Positions 1 to 8,335 of a stretch of DNA of 64,000 nucleotides are shown here, piece after piece. The notes under the pieces were generated by a model. The model worked only from the letters and a program-made list of their open reading frames with translations. It had not been told where the DNA came from and did no database searches. The translations under genes and the position numbers were made by a program. Origin of the DNA: Chitinophagaceae bacterium (lineage in GTDB: Bacteria > Bacteroidota > Bacteroidia > Chitinophagales > Chitinophagaceae); the NCBI GenBank assembly GCA_947488765.1, contig CANLAE010000001.1:355947-419946 (forward strand), read 5' to 3'. Position 1 is the first letter of the stretch. Every line of letters begins with the position of its first letter.

Positions 1-296
1 AAGAAGTTCCAAAAATTTTGAACAGCAAAAAAAATACTATTGGCTTAAGAATTCCTGACAACTTAATTGCAAATACGATTGTGCAGGAATTGGGGCATCC
101 TATTTTATCTGCCTCACTTCCTGGTGAAATGGTAGAAGAATACACAGATCCGGAAATCATCTATGAAAAATTTAAACATCTCGTAGATATTGTAATTGAT
201 GGTGGTGTAGGAGGAATGATTCCCTCAACAATTATCGATTGTACATCAGATGAAAATGCTTTAATCAGGGAAGGGTTGGGTATATGGGAAGAGTAA
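1..296 (+). CDS. Threonylcarbamoyl-AMP synthase-like protein, YciO/Sua5/TsaC family (3' part)
   Basis: Only the last 97 or so codons are present; the reading frame is open to the left edge, so the start lies outside the window. The visible part contains the C-terminal half of a YrdC-like domain: KKNTIGLRIPDN, then ILSASLPGE, then PSTIIDCTSDENALIREGLG, which is the family's nucleotide-binding end strand. Members either make threonylcarbamoyl-adenylate from threonine, bicarbonate and ATP for the t6A37 tRNA modification, or are YciO paralogues of less certain role. The spacing and wording of the end motif resemble YciO more than TsaC; this is inference from family memory. The gene converges on rnhB with an 11-base gap. 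Confidence 0.85.
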   Translation, partial: EVPKILNSKKNTIGLRIPDNLIANTIVQELGHPILSASLPGEMVEEYTDPEIIYEKFKHLVDIVIDGGVGGMIPSTIIDCTSDENALIREGLGIWEE

Positions 297-307
297 TAGT
301 TTTGTAA

Positions 308-895
308 TTAATGATTCTCTGAAAAAATATTAAATGATTTGCGGTGATAATTGGTAATACCAAATTCGGCAATTGCATTTCGATGAACCAATGTTCCGTA
401 GCCTTTGTTTTTATCCCAGCCATACATTGGAAAAGTTTGATGTAATTCAAGCATATAGGCATCTCTGTATGTTTTTGCAAGTATGCTGGCAGCGGCTATT
501 GAAGCATATTTCCCATCCCCTTTAATAATGCAATGATGCGGAATATTTTGATAAGTGTTAAAACGATTACCATCGATAATTAATAATTCAGGATTTTTTT
601 TTAATTGTTCTATTGCCAAATGCATGGCTTTAAAACTTGCTTTTAAAATATTAATTCTGTCAATTTCATCATTATCAACTTTTGCAACGGCAAATGCAAC
701 TGCCTTTTTTTCAATAAATAATCTTAGTTCATTTCTATCTTTTTCTTTTACTTGTTTGCTGTCGTTAAGTAATGGATGATAGAATTTTTTTGGCAAAATA
801 ACTGCTGCTGCAAATACTGGTCCGGCATAGCAACCACGTCCGGCTTCGTCGCAACCGGCTTCAATAAATTTGTTTTGATAAAAGTTTTCTAACAA
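308..895 (-). CDS. rnhB: Ribonuclease HII
   Basis: This 195-residue protein is the usual length for RNase HII, which cuts the RNA strand of RNA-DNA hybrids and starts removal of single ribonucleotides from DNA. The signature DEAGRG (residues 16-21) supplies the first two acidic metal ligands, IIDGN (D108) the third, and KGDGK plus AAASILAK follow as in the family. The start is TTG: no ATG lies upstream in frame before a stop, and no ATG lies before the catalytic motif. The protein start MLENFYQ resembles homologues. It converges with the YciO-type gene and diverges from heme A synthase. Confidence 0.95.
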   Translation of the reverse strand: MLENFYQNKFIEAGCDEAGRGCYAGPVFAAAVILPKKFYHPLLNDSKQVKEKDRNELRLFIEKKAVAFAVAKVDNDEIDRINILKASFKAMHLAIEQLKKNPELLIIDGNRFNTYQNIPHHCIIKGDGKYASIAAASILAKTYRDAYMLELHQTFPMYGWDKNKGYGTLVHRNAIAEFGITNYHRKSFNIFSENH

Positions 896-943
896 GGTTT
901 CAATTTCTTTTAATCAAATATCAAACTTCCTGTTGTACCAACT

Positions 944-951
944 TACTTTTG
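944..951 (+). promoter_or_regulatory. Candidate -7 promoter box TACTTTTG for the heme A synthase gene
   Basis: The octamer TACTTTTG matches the Bacteroidota -7 consensus TAnnTTTG exactly and lies 18 bases before the ATG at 970. I see no clean TTG at the expected -33 spacing, so this is a box match only. Confidence 0.45.
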
Positions 952-969
952 CGTATCAAATTTTTTAAG

Positions 970-1881
970 ATGAAATACTCCGCATATATCAGATATACCC
1001 AATTTTTAGTTGTGCTAGTTTTTTTGGTAATTATTGCGGGTGGCGTTGTTCGTATGACGCAAAGTGGAATGGGCTGCCCAGATTGGCCCAAATGTTTTGG
1101 TAAATGGATTCCGCCTACAACTGTAAGTCAATTACCGCCCGATTTTGAAAAATATTTAAAACAACAGGATATTGACAATACGTTCAACGTATATCATACC
1201 TGGATAGAATATATCAACCGTTTATTGGGAGCATTATTAGGTATTTTTATTTTAATTCATGCAGTTTGGAGTTTTCGTAAGTTTTTTTATACAAAACGTT
1301 CTGTTTTTTTGTGGAGCCTTGGATTGGTTGTTGCTGTTGGGTTTCAGGGCTGGTTAGGTAAAAAAGTAGTTGATGCGAATTTGGCTGTTGTAAAAATTAC
1401 TACACATATGCTGGTTGCATTACTGATTGCTGCAATACCGGTATATATTATTTATTTGGTGCGTGAAAGAGAAAAAGTAAAACATGCCACTTTAAAAAAA
1501 TTAACTTCATTAGCACTGATTTTGCTGGTACTTCAGATTGTATTGGGTACAGAAGTAAGGGAGCAAATAGATATTGTTGCAAAATCGTTGAATTATACTC
1601 AAAGAGAACTTTGGATTGATCGGTTGGATGTTTTTTTTAAAATTCATCGGTCATTTAGTTTAGTAATTTTTGCGGCTGTTGTTGGCATATTTTTAAAAAG
1701 TAAAATGATTACACAGCTATCAAAAGTTGCCTTATTGAATTTAATACTGGTGGGGGTTTTGATATTTTTGGGTGTGGTGATGAATTATGTACATATTCCT
1801 GCAATTGCCCAGCCACTGCATTTATTGTTTTCAAGTATCTTGATCATTAATTTGTTTGCATTTAGATTGAAATTGCAGTAA
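970..1881 (+). CDS. ctaA: Heme A synthase, COX15/CtaA family
   Basis: This is a 303-residue integral membrane protein with about eight hydrophobic segments. Family members oxidise the C8 methyl group of heme O to make heme A for aa3-type cytochrome oxidases in the inner membrane. The N-terminal block GGVVRMTQSGMGCPDWPKC is the diagnostic COX15/CtaA signature, and histidines such as those in YHTWIEYINR, TTHMLVALL, HRSFSLV and QPLHLLF sit in helices as expected for heme ligands. I chose the ATG at 970; an in-frame TTG at 949 lies inside the promoter box. The next gene is 101 bases away on the same strand but is unrelated. Confidence 0.9.
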   Translation: MKYSAYIRYTQFLVVLVFLVIIAGGVVRMTQSGMGCPDWPKCFGKWIPPTTVSQLPPDFEKYLKQQDIDNTFNVYHTWIEYINRLLGALLGIFILIHAVWSFRKFFYTKRSVFLWSLGLVVAVGFQGWLGKKVVDANLAVVKITTHMLVALLIAAIPVYIIYLVREREKVKHATLKKLTSLALILLVLQIVLGTEVREQIDIVAKSLNYTQRELWIDRLDVFFKIHRSFSLVIFAAVVGIFLKSKMITQLSKVALLNLILVGVLIFLGVVMNYVHIPAIAQPLHLLFSSILIINLFAFRLKLQ

Positions 1882-1982
1882 ATTGAATTAACTGTTATTA
1901 ATCTCCAAATTAAATCAAGCAACTATTCTTGTATTCTGTTGTCTTATTAATGGGTTATAAATGTTACAAATAAAATATCAAA

Positions 1983-4217
1983 ATGAAGAAATTTCTAGTT
2001 GGCTTTTGGTATTCAATGCCTGTTCAACTATTCTTTTTACACTTTAGAAAGTATCAAATATTTTTGATTTTTTGGTATGTATTGTTTGCAACAATCAATG
2101 GGCATTTTCTCGAAAAATTTGGTGCAAATTCACTTTTTCTATCTCCCGAATATTTTAATAATGTGAACCTATTGAGTGCAGCATTTGTGGGCTTAGCAAT
2201 TGGAATATTTATCATGAGTTGGAACATTACCACATTTATTTTACATCACAGAGAATTCCAATTTTTAGCAACTACTGCTCAGCCCTTTTTAAAGTATTGT
2301 ATCAATAATGGGATACTGCCGATTATCTTTTTAGTGAACTATTTTTCAGAATTAATTTATTTTGATACTTATCGGGAGTTGATGAGTGCTGCAGAAATTA
2401 CATTGTTAATCATTGGATTTTTAGGCGGTTTTTCGCTTGCTATATTTATTGCATTTGCTTACTTTTTTGGCGCTGATAAAACTATTTATAGCACCATGAG
2501 CAATACTATAATAGATGCCAATAAACAATATTTGGATAATATTAAAAATAAAATTCTTGCTACTGAAAAATATAAGATGAGAGTTGATTGGTTTTTCACT
2601 GCAAAATTTGCATTACGAAAACCCCGCGATGTAAGACATTACACACAAGATTTTTTAGATACCATTTTTAAGCGTCATCACTTTGCTGCTGTTATTGCAT
2701 ACTTTATTGCTTTTTTATTTTTAATTGGAATTGGTTATACCTCAGATGCAAGATTATCTCAAATACCTGCCGCTGCCAGTATTACAATTTTTTTTGCTTT
2801 AATCATTGCTGTAGTAGGCGCATTTTCAGTGTTTTTAAAAAACTGGAGTCTACCGGTAATTGCACTGATTTACTTAATGTTCAATATTTTATATGAGCAT
2901 GATATTATAGATCCAAGAACAAAGTTTTTCGGATTGGATTATACAAATGAACTAAAAGATAAACCTATTTACAGCAAAGAAACAATAATTGCATTGGCCA
3001 ATGATTCTGCAATAGCAATAGACAAACAAAAATTTATTGCAAGATTAAATGCCTGGAAAGCAAGACAGCATGATGATAAGCCGATTTTTTACATTATCAA
3101 TACGAGTGGTGGCGGTATAAGAAGCGCCACATTTACTTTTCGTACTTTACAACATATTGATAGTTTGATGAATGGGAAATTGATGTCTAAAACAATGTTC
3201 ATTAACGGCGCATCCGGAGGTATGTTGGGTGCTGCATATTACAGAGCATTGTACCTTAAGAAATTAAATCAAGATACAATTAATTTGCAGTCTGCAACTT
3301 ATTTAGATGATATCAGCAAAGATTTACTGAATCCAATTTTTTCTTCTTTTGTTTCAAGAGATATTATTGCACCGGTTCAAAAATTTATGTTGGGTAACAA
3401 TACTTATGTAAAAGATAGAGCTTATGCATTTGAAAAAAAATTGAATGTAAATACCCACGGGTTATTAGATAGAAGTATGGATGCAGATCGGGTTGCGGAA
3501 GAAACAGCATTGATGCCAACTATGTTTTATAATGCTGTTATTACACGTGATGGTCGTAAAATGATTCTCTGTTCGCAGTCGGTAAGATTTTTGATGCGTG
3601 CACCAAAAAACTCTAATAATATCGTTTCTCAAGATCCGGACGCTATTGATTTTAATTCCTTTTTTATAAAACAAAATCCATTGAATATACAGGTAACATC
3701 TGCACTTCGTATCAATGCTACGTTTCCATATATATTACCCAATGCACAACTACCAACCAATCCTGTAATTGATGTAATGGATGCCGGTTTGAGGGATAAT
3801 TTTGGACAAGAAAATACACTCAGATTTATTGAGGTGTTTAAAAATTGGTTACGGGAAAACACAAGCAAAATTGTCATTATTCAAATCAGAGATAGAACAA
3901 TTGGTGATTGGGAAAAACCGATCGAGCAAAAGAGTTTGATTGATTTGTTTACAAAACCCGCTTTCTTATTACAAAACAATTGGTATAAGCTTCAAGACTA
4001 TTCTCAAAATGATCAACTAGATTATTTTAGTAAAAATTACGGCGATAAACTAGTAAAAATTAATTTTCAATATATACCAACCAATAAGGATGCTGCAGCA
4101 AGTTTGAGTTTTCATTTAACTGCAAGAGAAAAAAAAGAAATTGTAATTGCACTTAAAAATAATATTAACAAACAAGCTACTAATGATTTGATAAAAATAG
4201 AAAATACTCCAAAATAA
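1983..4217 (+). CDS. Membrane-anchored patatin-like phospholipase
   Basis: The 744-residue protein has two parts. Roughly residues 1-330 contain several hydrophobic segments: one near 25-40, one near 60-85, one near 105-125, one near 140-165, and a cluster near 240-320. A patatin-like lipase domain follows. There the oxyanion block GGGIRS lies near residue 377, the nucleophile elbow GASGG (G-x-S-x-G) near 409, and the catalytic aspartate is in DAGLRDNFG near 600. Ser and Asp form the dyad that hydrolyses acyl esters of lipids. The substrate and the side of the membrane are not evident. It converges with a lipid kinase gene 2 bases away, a lipid-themed pair of unknown significance. Confidence 0.85.
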   Translation: MKKFLVGFWYSMPVQLFFLHFRKYQIFLIFWYVLFATINGHFLEKFGANSLFLSPEYFNNVNLLSAAFVGLAIGIFIMSWNITTFILHHREFQFLATTAQPFLKYCINNGILPIIFLVNYFSELIYFDTYRELMSAAEITLLIIGFLGGFSLAIFIAFAYFFGADKTIYSTMSNTIIDANKQYLDNIKNKILATEKYKMRVDWFFTAKFALRKPRDVRHYTQDFLDTIFKRHHFAAVIAYFIAFLFLIGIGYTSDARLSQIPAAASITIFFALIIAVVGAFSVFLKNWSLPVIALIYLMFNILYEHDIIDPRTKFFGLDYTNELKDKPIYSKETIIALANDSAIAIDKQKFIARLNAWKARQHDDKPIFYIINTSGGGIRSATFTFRTLQHIDSLMNGKLMSKTMFINGASGGMLGAAYYRALYLKKLNQDTINLQSATYLDDISKDLLNPIFSSFVSRDIIAPVQKFMLGNNTYVKDRAYAFEKKLNVNTHGLLDRSMDADRVAEETALMPTMFYNAVITRDGRKMILCSQSVRFLMRAPKNSNNIVSQDPDAIDFNSFFIKQNPLNIQVTSALRINATFPYILPNAQLPTNPVIDVMDAGLRDNFGQENTLRFIEVFKNWLRENTSKIVIIQIRDRTIGDWEKPIEQKSLIDLFTKPAFLLQNNWYKLQDYSQNDQLDYFSKNYGDKLVKINFQYIPTNKDAAASLSFHLTAREKKEIVIALKNNINKQATNDLIKIENTPK

Positions 4218-4219
4218 TT

Positions 4220-5119
4220 TTAAGATTGAATTAAATCAAAGCAGCCTTTAATTACTTCAATATTAAATTCACTTGCAGTGTCTTTTGGCTCACCATCAAT
4301 ATGCAAAGGAGCATATTTTAAATTCTTAATTTTCAAATGCGGCACTTGAAAATATAGGATATTTTTTTTGGTAACTTGATTTACTTGCTCTTGTAATACA
4401 TTGTTGCCTCTTATCTGTTTTAATACAGCAAATGGCAAGATACTTTTGCTCATTTTTTGAACAATAACAATATCCAATAATCCATCTTGTAAACTAGCTT
4501 TTGGAGCAATAGTAACATTATTGCCAAACTGATTACAATTGGCAACACTGATAAAAAAAGCATCTGTAAAAAATGAAAAACCATTAATAGTTACCTCAAA
4601 CTGATAAGGTTGCGTTTTAAAAAATTCAATCAATCCTTGTGTTGTATAAGTTAATAAACCTCTTGCACTTTTAGTGCTAAATTCATATGCAACCTTCGCA
4701 TCAAATCCAAGCCCACTAAGTACACAAGAAAATTGATTATTGATTAAAAAAGCATCAGTCTTTTTTGCATTGCCATTAAAAATTTGAGCCAATGCTTTTT
4801 TAGGCTTCATTGAAATTCCTGCAGCCCTTGCTAGCCCATTGCCACTACCCATAGGGATAATGCCAAAAATTACTGGCTCAAATCGAAGTGCATTAATAAT
4901 TTGATTTACAGTTCCGTCTCCGCCAACAATAACAACATGTGTCAATCCTTCATTTGCAATGTTATCTTTTACAAAATCATAATTTGCTTCAGCATTAGTT
5001 GCTAAAATTTCAAAAGGAATTTGTTGTTTGTTTGTTTCAGATTCTATTAAGGCTTTTAATTTTTCTTTTCCTTTTGTTCCAGAAATTGGATTAATTAAAT
5101 AAGCAATTTTTTTGTTCAT
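4220..5119 (-). CDS. Diacylglycerol kinase-family lipid kinase (YegS/DgkB type)
   Basis: At 299 residues this has the normal length for the YegS/DgkB group of soluble lipid kinases, which phosphorylate diacylglycerol, sphingoid bases or related lipids at the membrane surface. The N-terminal half holds INPISG and the nucleotide motif VIVGGDGTVNQIINAL, followed by the second glycine-rich turn IPMGSGNGLARA. The C-terminal half has the beta-sandwich signature, ending with LHIDGEP. It starts 4 bases after the small secreted protein gene at 5124-5558 ends, so the two are probably co-transcribed. The exact lipid substrate cannot be told from the sequence. Confidence 0.9.
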   Translation of the reverse strand: MNKKIAYLINPISGTKGKEKLKALIESETNKQQIPFEILATNAEANYDFVKDNIANEGLTHVVIVGGDGTVNQIINALRFEPVIFGIIPMGSGNGLARAAGISMKPKKALAQIFNGNAKKTDAFLINNQFSCVLSGLGFDAKVAYEFSTKSARGLLTYTTQGLIEFFKTQPYQFEVTINGFSFFTDAFFISVANCNQFGNNVTIAPKASLQDGLLDIVIVQKMSKSILPFAVLKQIRGNNVLQEQVNQVTKKNILYFQVPHLKIKNLKYAPLHIDGEPKDTASEFNIEVIKGCFDLIQS

Positions 5120-5123
5120 ACAA

Positions 5124-5558
5124 TTATTTTATTACCACTTTACAAAGTAAAAATCTTCTCATTCTTACATAAGCAGCTTCTGTAGGATCTGCCGGTGTGG
5201 CTATTGTATATAAATTATAGGTTTTGTTTTTTTCAGTTTTTTTAAATACATCTTTTAGTAAAACAAAACTTATTCCATCTTGTTTATTTGTAAATTCAAT
5301 AGATAGTTCTTGATCATTTTCTTTTAGTAGCATATACCTCCTAATCATCTTTTTTTCATTAAGGATATTTTTATTTTCAATCAATAAATTTCCCTCTTTT
5401 TTATGGGAATCAAGTAATAACAAATTTGTTGTATTGTCTTTAAGAACATCTGCTTTTAATGTTGTTCCTTGTGCACAAATAATTATTGGGGCAATTTCTT
5501 CCTGTGACCATAGCGTGGTGCTAACAAAAAGGATTGCTAATAAAAATATATTTTTCAT
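5124..5558 (-). CDS. Hypothetical secreted protein
   Basis: I do not recognise a family. The 144-residue product starts with a lysine pair, a hydrophobic run and a likely signal-peptidase I site after WSQ (near residue 19), so it is probably periplasmic or outer-membrane facing. The rest is a lysine-rich, beta-prone domain with a single cysteine in IICAQG and one near the end (LLCKVV). It is tightly linked to the lipid kinase gene downstream (4-base gap) and separated from fabH upstream by 30 bases. Confidence 0.65.
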   Translation of the reverse strand: MKNIFLLAILFVSTTLWSQEEIAPIIICAQGTTLKADVLKDNTTNLLLLDSHKKEGNLLIENKNILNEKKMIRRYMLLKENDQELSIEFTNKQDGISFVLLKDVFKKTEKNKTYNLYTIATPADPTEAAYVRMRRFLLCKVVIK

Positions 5559-5588
5559 CTTACATTATTTTTTATTCCTTCAAAAAAA

Positions 5589-6638
5589 TTACCATTTCAA
5601 CAATGCACTTGCCCATGTAAAGCCGCTTCCAAAAGCTGCTAAACAAACCAAATCACCTTCTTTAATTTTTCCTTCTTCCCAGGCTTCGCATAAAGCAATT
5701 GGCACACTTGCAGCCGTAGTGTTGCCGTACTTTTGAATATTGTTGTGAACCTGATTATCGCTCAATCCTAATTTTTGTTGTACAAATTGACTGATACGTA
5801 AATTAGCTTGATGTGGTATCAGCATATTGATATCACTCGTTTGTAAGCCATTTGTCTGTAATGCTTCCATAATTACTTCAGGAAATTTTACAATGGCTTT
5901 TTTAAATACACTTGGTCCATCCATGTAAGGAAAATTCTCAGCATTGTCAATCATTTCATGGCTCATAAACATTTCTCCAATTTCTGCTTCAGGAAAGGTT
6001 GCATAATTTTTATTTGCCCAATGATTGGCATGTGTACCCGGATTATACATTGCTAAAATTTCTGCAGCTTCACCATCACTATGCAAATGTGTAGATAAAA
6101 TTCCCTGATTTGTATTTTCTGTAGGCTGCAATATAACAGCACCTGCACCATCTCCAAAAATGACACTCACATTTCTGCCACGGGTACTGAAGTCCAAACC
6201 AAAACTATGTTTCTCACTTCCCACAACAAGAATATTTTTGTACATGCCTGTTTTTATAAATTGATCGGCAACACTGATTGCATAGACAAATCCGCTACAT
6301 TGATTTCTGATGTCTAATGCTCCAATTTCTTTCATCTTCATGGCACGTTGTAACAATACACCACATCCTGGAAAATAATAATCCGGACTTAGCGTTGCAA
6401 AGATGATGAAATCAACATCTTGCGCTGTTATACCCGCTCTTTCAATGGCAATTGTTGCAGCCTCTACACCCATTGTTGTGGTAGTTTCCTCAGTCCTATC
6501 TGCATATCTTCTTTCTTTGATGCCTGTTCTTTCCTGAATCCAGGCATCACTTGTTTCCATGTATTTAGTTAAGTCATTATTGGTAAAAATATTTTTAGGT
6601 ACATACATACCAATACCTGCTATTTTGCTGCGTGGCAT
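5589..6638 (-). CDS. fabH: 3-oxoacyl-ACP synthase III (FabH/KAS III family)
   Basis: The enzyme condenses acetyl-CoA or another short acyl-CoA with malonyl-ACP to begin fatty acid synthesis in the cytoplasm. The 349-residue chain carries the Cys-His-Asn triad: C114 in RNQCSGF, His in LIPHQANLRI (about residue 275) and Asn in YGNTTAAS (about residue 305). FGDGAGAVIL and the C-terminal GSGFTWAS are also typical. The ATG at 6638 is preferred to the TTG at 6644. This copy is not next to plsX, rpmF or other fab genes, so it could be a second KAS III paralogue with a different primer preference. Confidence 0.9.
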   Translation of the reverse strand: MPRSKIAGIGMYVPKNIFTNNDLTKYMETSDAWIQERTGIKERRYADRTEETTTTMGVEAATIAIERAGITAQDVDFIIFATLSPDYYFPGCGVLLQRAMKMKEIGALDIRNQCSGFVYAISVADQFIKTGMYKNILVVGSEKHSFGLDFSTRGRNVSVIFGDGAGAVILQPTENTNQGILSTHLHSDGEAAEILAMYNPGTHANHWANKNYATFPEAEIGEMFMSHEMIDNAENFPYMDGPSVFKKAIVKFPEVIMEALQTNGLQTSDINMLIPHQANLRISQFVQQKLGLSDNQVHNNIQKYGNTTAASVPIALCEAWEEGKIKEGDLVCLAAFGSGFTWASALLKW

Positions 6639-6669
6639 AATCAATCGTTTTATTTAAGGGGGTAAATTA

Positions 6670-6677
6670 CAAATTTA
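6670..6677 (-). promoter_or_regulatory. Candidate -7 promoter box (TAAATTTG) for fabH
   Basis: On the minus strand TAAATTTG fits TAnnTTTG and lies about 31 bases upstream of the fabH ATG. No TTG is visible at the normal -33 distance, so support is weak. Confidence 0.3.
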
Positions 6678-6717
6678 TTTTCTGCAAGAATGTTAATAGA
6701 TATTAGGTGATATAATT

Positions 6718-7719
6718 TTATTGTTTCACTTTCATTCCCATTACATCAACTAAAAATTTTTCAGTTTCTCTGATAACTCCGGCTACATCTTTACTTTTAA
6801 TAGGACTTCCCAAAACATGATTCTCTGTAAGTGGCATTGGAACTTGTTTTTTGAGCGTAGCAGGTGTACTAATTTCTTCAAACATTTTTTGCATTGCACT
6901 TACTTTAACCACTGCATCTTGATGTGTTTCGTCTTTATAATAGTAAAGCAATAAAGTTTTTTGGTTAACTTTTTTAAAAGTCTCTTTATTCATGGTTGTT
7001 TCCATCATTTCTTGCAAAGCAACAATTGATTCTAATCGGTAAGGCTTGTTCCAGTATTGTTTGTAAATTGGTGTTTCATCATTTGGATTATTATACTTTC
7101 CACCTTTTACCAAACGAGCAATTTGCAACCCCCAGGGATTATTCAACAACCATGCATTAGGGTCGTTAATGGCAATATTGGGCGAATACAACAACAATCC
7201 GGCAATATCATTTGGAAAAGCTGCTGCCAGTTGTAATGCTTGTGTTCCGCCGGTGCTTGTGGTCATTAAAATAATTTTTTTACCCAATTGTTTTCCAATT
7301 GCCAAAGCAACTTTTGCACTTTCCCAATAATTTTCAGGAGTTAAATTTAACAGTTGTTCTGATGTGTCAATGCCATGTTCTGCAAGTCGGCTTAAATACA
7401 AATTACAACCAAATTTTTGAGCTATTGTTCTATGAACGGGATTGCCTTCCTCTTGGCTTGCGCTGAATCCATGTAAATAAACTATAGTATATTCAGTTGG
7501 TTGTTTTAATGAATCATTTGCCCAAACAATTCTTGCTTCGTTGTTGGCACGCAGATGATGAGAGCTTTCATTTGCAGCCACATATTTTTCCAAATCAATA
7601 CCCGTTGTTGGAACTTGTGGCATTTTGGAACTATATTTTGGTGTTGCCGGAGATGGACCTAATGAATAAATTACTGCTAAAACTGCAAAAACAATTGTGA
7701 TTCTTTTTATCCAACGCAT
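6718..7719 (-). CDS. Membrane-anchored alpha/beta hydrolase
   Basis: This is a 333-residue protein with an N-terminal hydrophobic segment (residues 5-20) that probably anchors it in the inner membrane or serves as an uncleaved signal. The alpha/beta hydrolase pattern is clear: the oxyanion strand YLHGFSAS, the nucleophile elbow MTTSTGGT (serine in the centre, with Thr in place of the first Gly of GxSxG), YSPNIAIND, and ENHVLGSP supplying the likely catalytic His. Substrate unknown. I chose the ATG at 7719 (MRWIKRI), since the upstream extension to 7779 is AT-rich and poorly protein-like. The neighbour upstream is a DoxX protein, 73 bases away. Confidence 0.75.
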   Translation of the reverse strand: MRWIKRITIVFAVLAVIYSLGPSPATPKYSSKMPQVPTTGIDLEKYVAANESSHHLRANNEARIVWANDSLKQPTEYTIVYLHGFSASQEEGNPVHRTIAQKFGCNLYLSRLAEHGIDTSEQLLNLTPENYWESAKVALAIGKQLGKKIILMTTSTGGTQALQLAAAFPNDIAGLLLYSPNIAINDPNAWLLNNPWGLQIARLVKGGKYNNPNDETPIYKQYWNKPYRLESIVALQEMMETTMNKETFKKVNQKTLLLYYYKDETHQDAVVKVSAMQKMFEEISTPATLKKQVPMPLTENHVLGSPIKSKDVAGVIRETEKFLVDVMGMKVKQ

Positions 7720-7792
7720 ATTTTTTATTTTGATAAAACTATGAAAAATATTTTTTGTGGTATCAATATTATTAATCAACTAAAATTTAATC

Positions 7793-8161
7793 TCAACGCC
7801 TGCAACTCCATGCCCAATACATTAATAATGGGTGAATGATTAACAATCTTACCCAACCAATCATTGGTGTCATTTCAAAACTTCCCAATGAAAAACTTCC
7901 TATTTGTATCATAAAAATATGTGCCGGAACAAATGCAATCAGCATTACAATAATTCCATAAGCTGCTAATTTTCTTGTTCTTGGAAATAACATTAATAAT
8001 CCAAGTGTTATCTCGCTAATGCCTGAAATATAATTGATGGCAATACTCCAATCTCGCAAATACAATGGCAATAAGGGTTTGTAAAAATTGGGATTAATAA
8101 AATGATTGATACCTGCAAACAGATAAAATCCTATCAAAGCAAAACGTATCATTTTTTTCAT
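7793..8161 (-). CDS. DoxX-family membrane protein
   Basis: The 122-residue protein has four predicted membrane helices (about residues 4-20, 38-60, 65-85, 100-120) with the DoxX signature: an NHFINP turn after the first helix and an EITLGLLMLFP second helix. DoxX-type proteins are small inner-membrane proteins of mostly unproven function, some linked to oxidoreductases or quinone pools. The start at 8161 (MKKMIRFA) is preferred over an in-frame start near 8194 that adds a run of leucines and phenylalanines. The gene lies behind the typA promoter, pointing away from it. Confidence 0.75.
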   Translation of the reverse strand: MKKMIRFALIGFYLFAGINHFINPNFYKPLLPLYLRDWSIAINYISGISEITLGLLMLFPRTRKLAAYGIIVMLIAFVPAHIFMIQIGSFSLGSFEMTPMIGWVRLLIIHPLLMYWAWSCRR

Positions 8162-8232
8162 AAAGAATCGTAGTAAAAAGAATAATAAAAGCACAAAGTT
8201 GTATGATAAAACGTAAACAAAGCTAAATAGAC

Positions 8233-8262
8233 TTGCCTCTCCGCTACAAACCCTTACTTTTG
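8233..8262 (+). promoter_or_regulatory. Promoter of typA: TTG-N19-TACTTTTG
   Basis: TTG at 8233-8235 and TACTTTTG at 8255-8262 are separated by 19 bases, an exact fit to the Bacteroidota housekeeping promoter. The start codon of typA follows 73 bases downstream, giving a leader of about 65 bases. Confidence 0.7.
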
Positions 8263-8335
8263 CACAAAATTTAAAAGCTAATAGTTTTAGTAGGGTGTTC
8301 CTATTCCGGTTATTCGCAATTCAATATCTCATTTT

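Noticed and set aside
6718..7719. Inactive alpha/beta hydrolase because the elbow is TTSTGG
   Set aside because: The serine and following glycine are present and other members of this group also have a non-Gly first position, so loss of activity is not supported.
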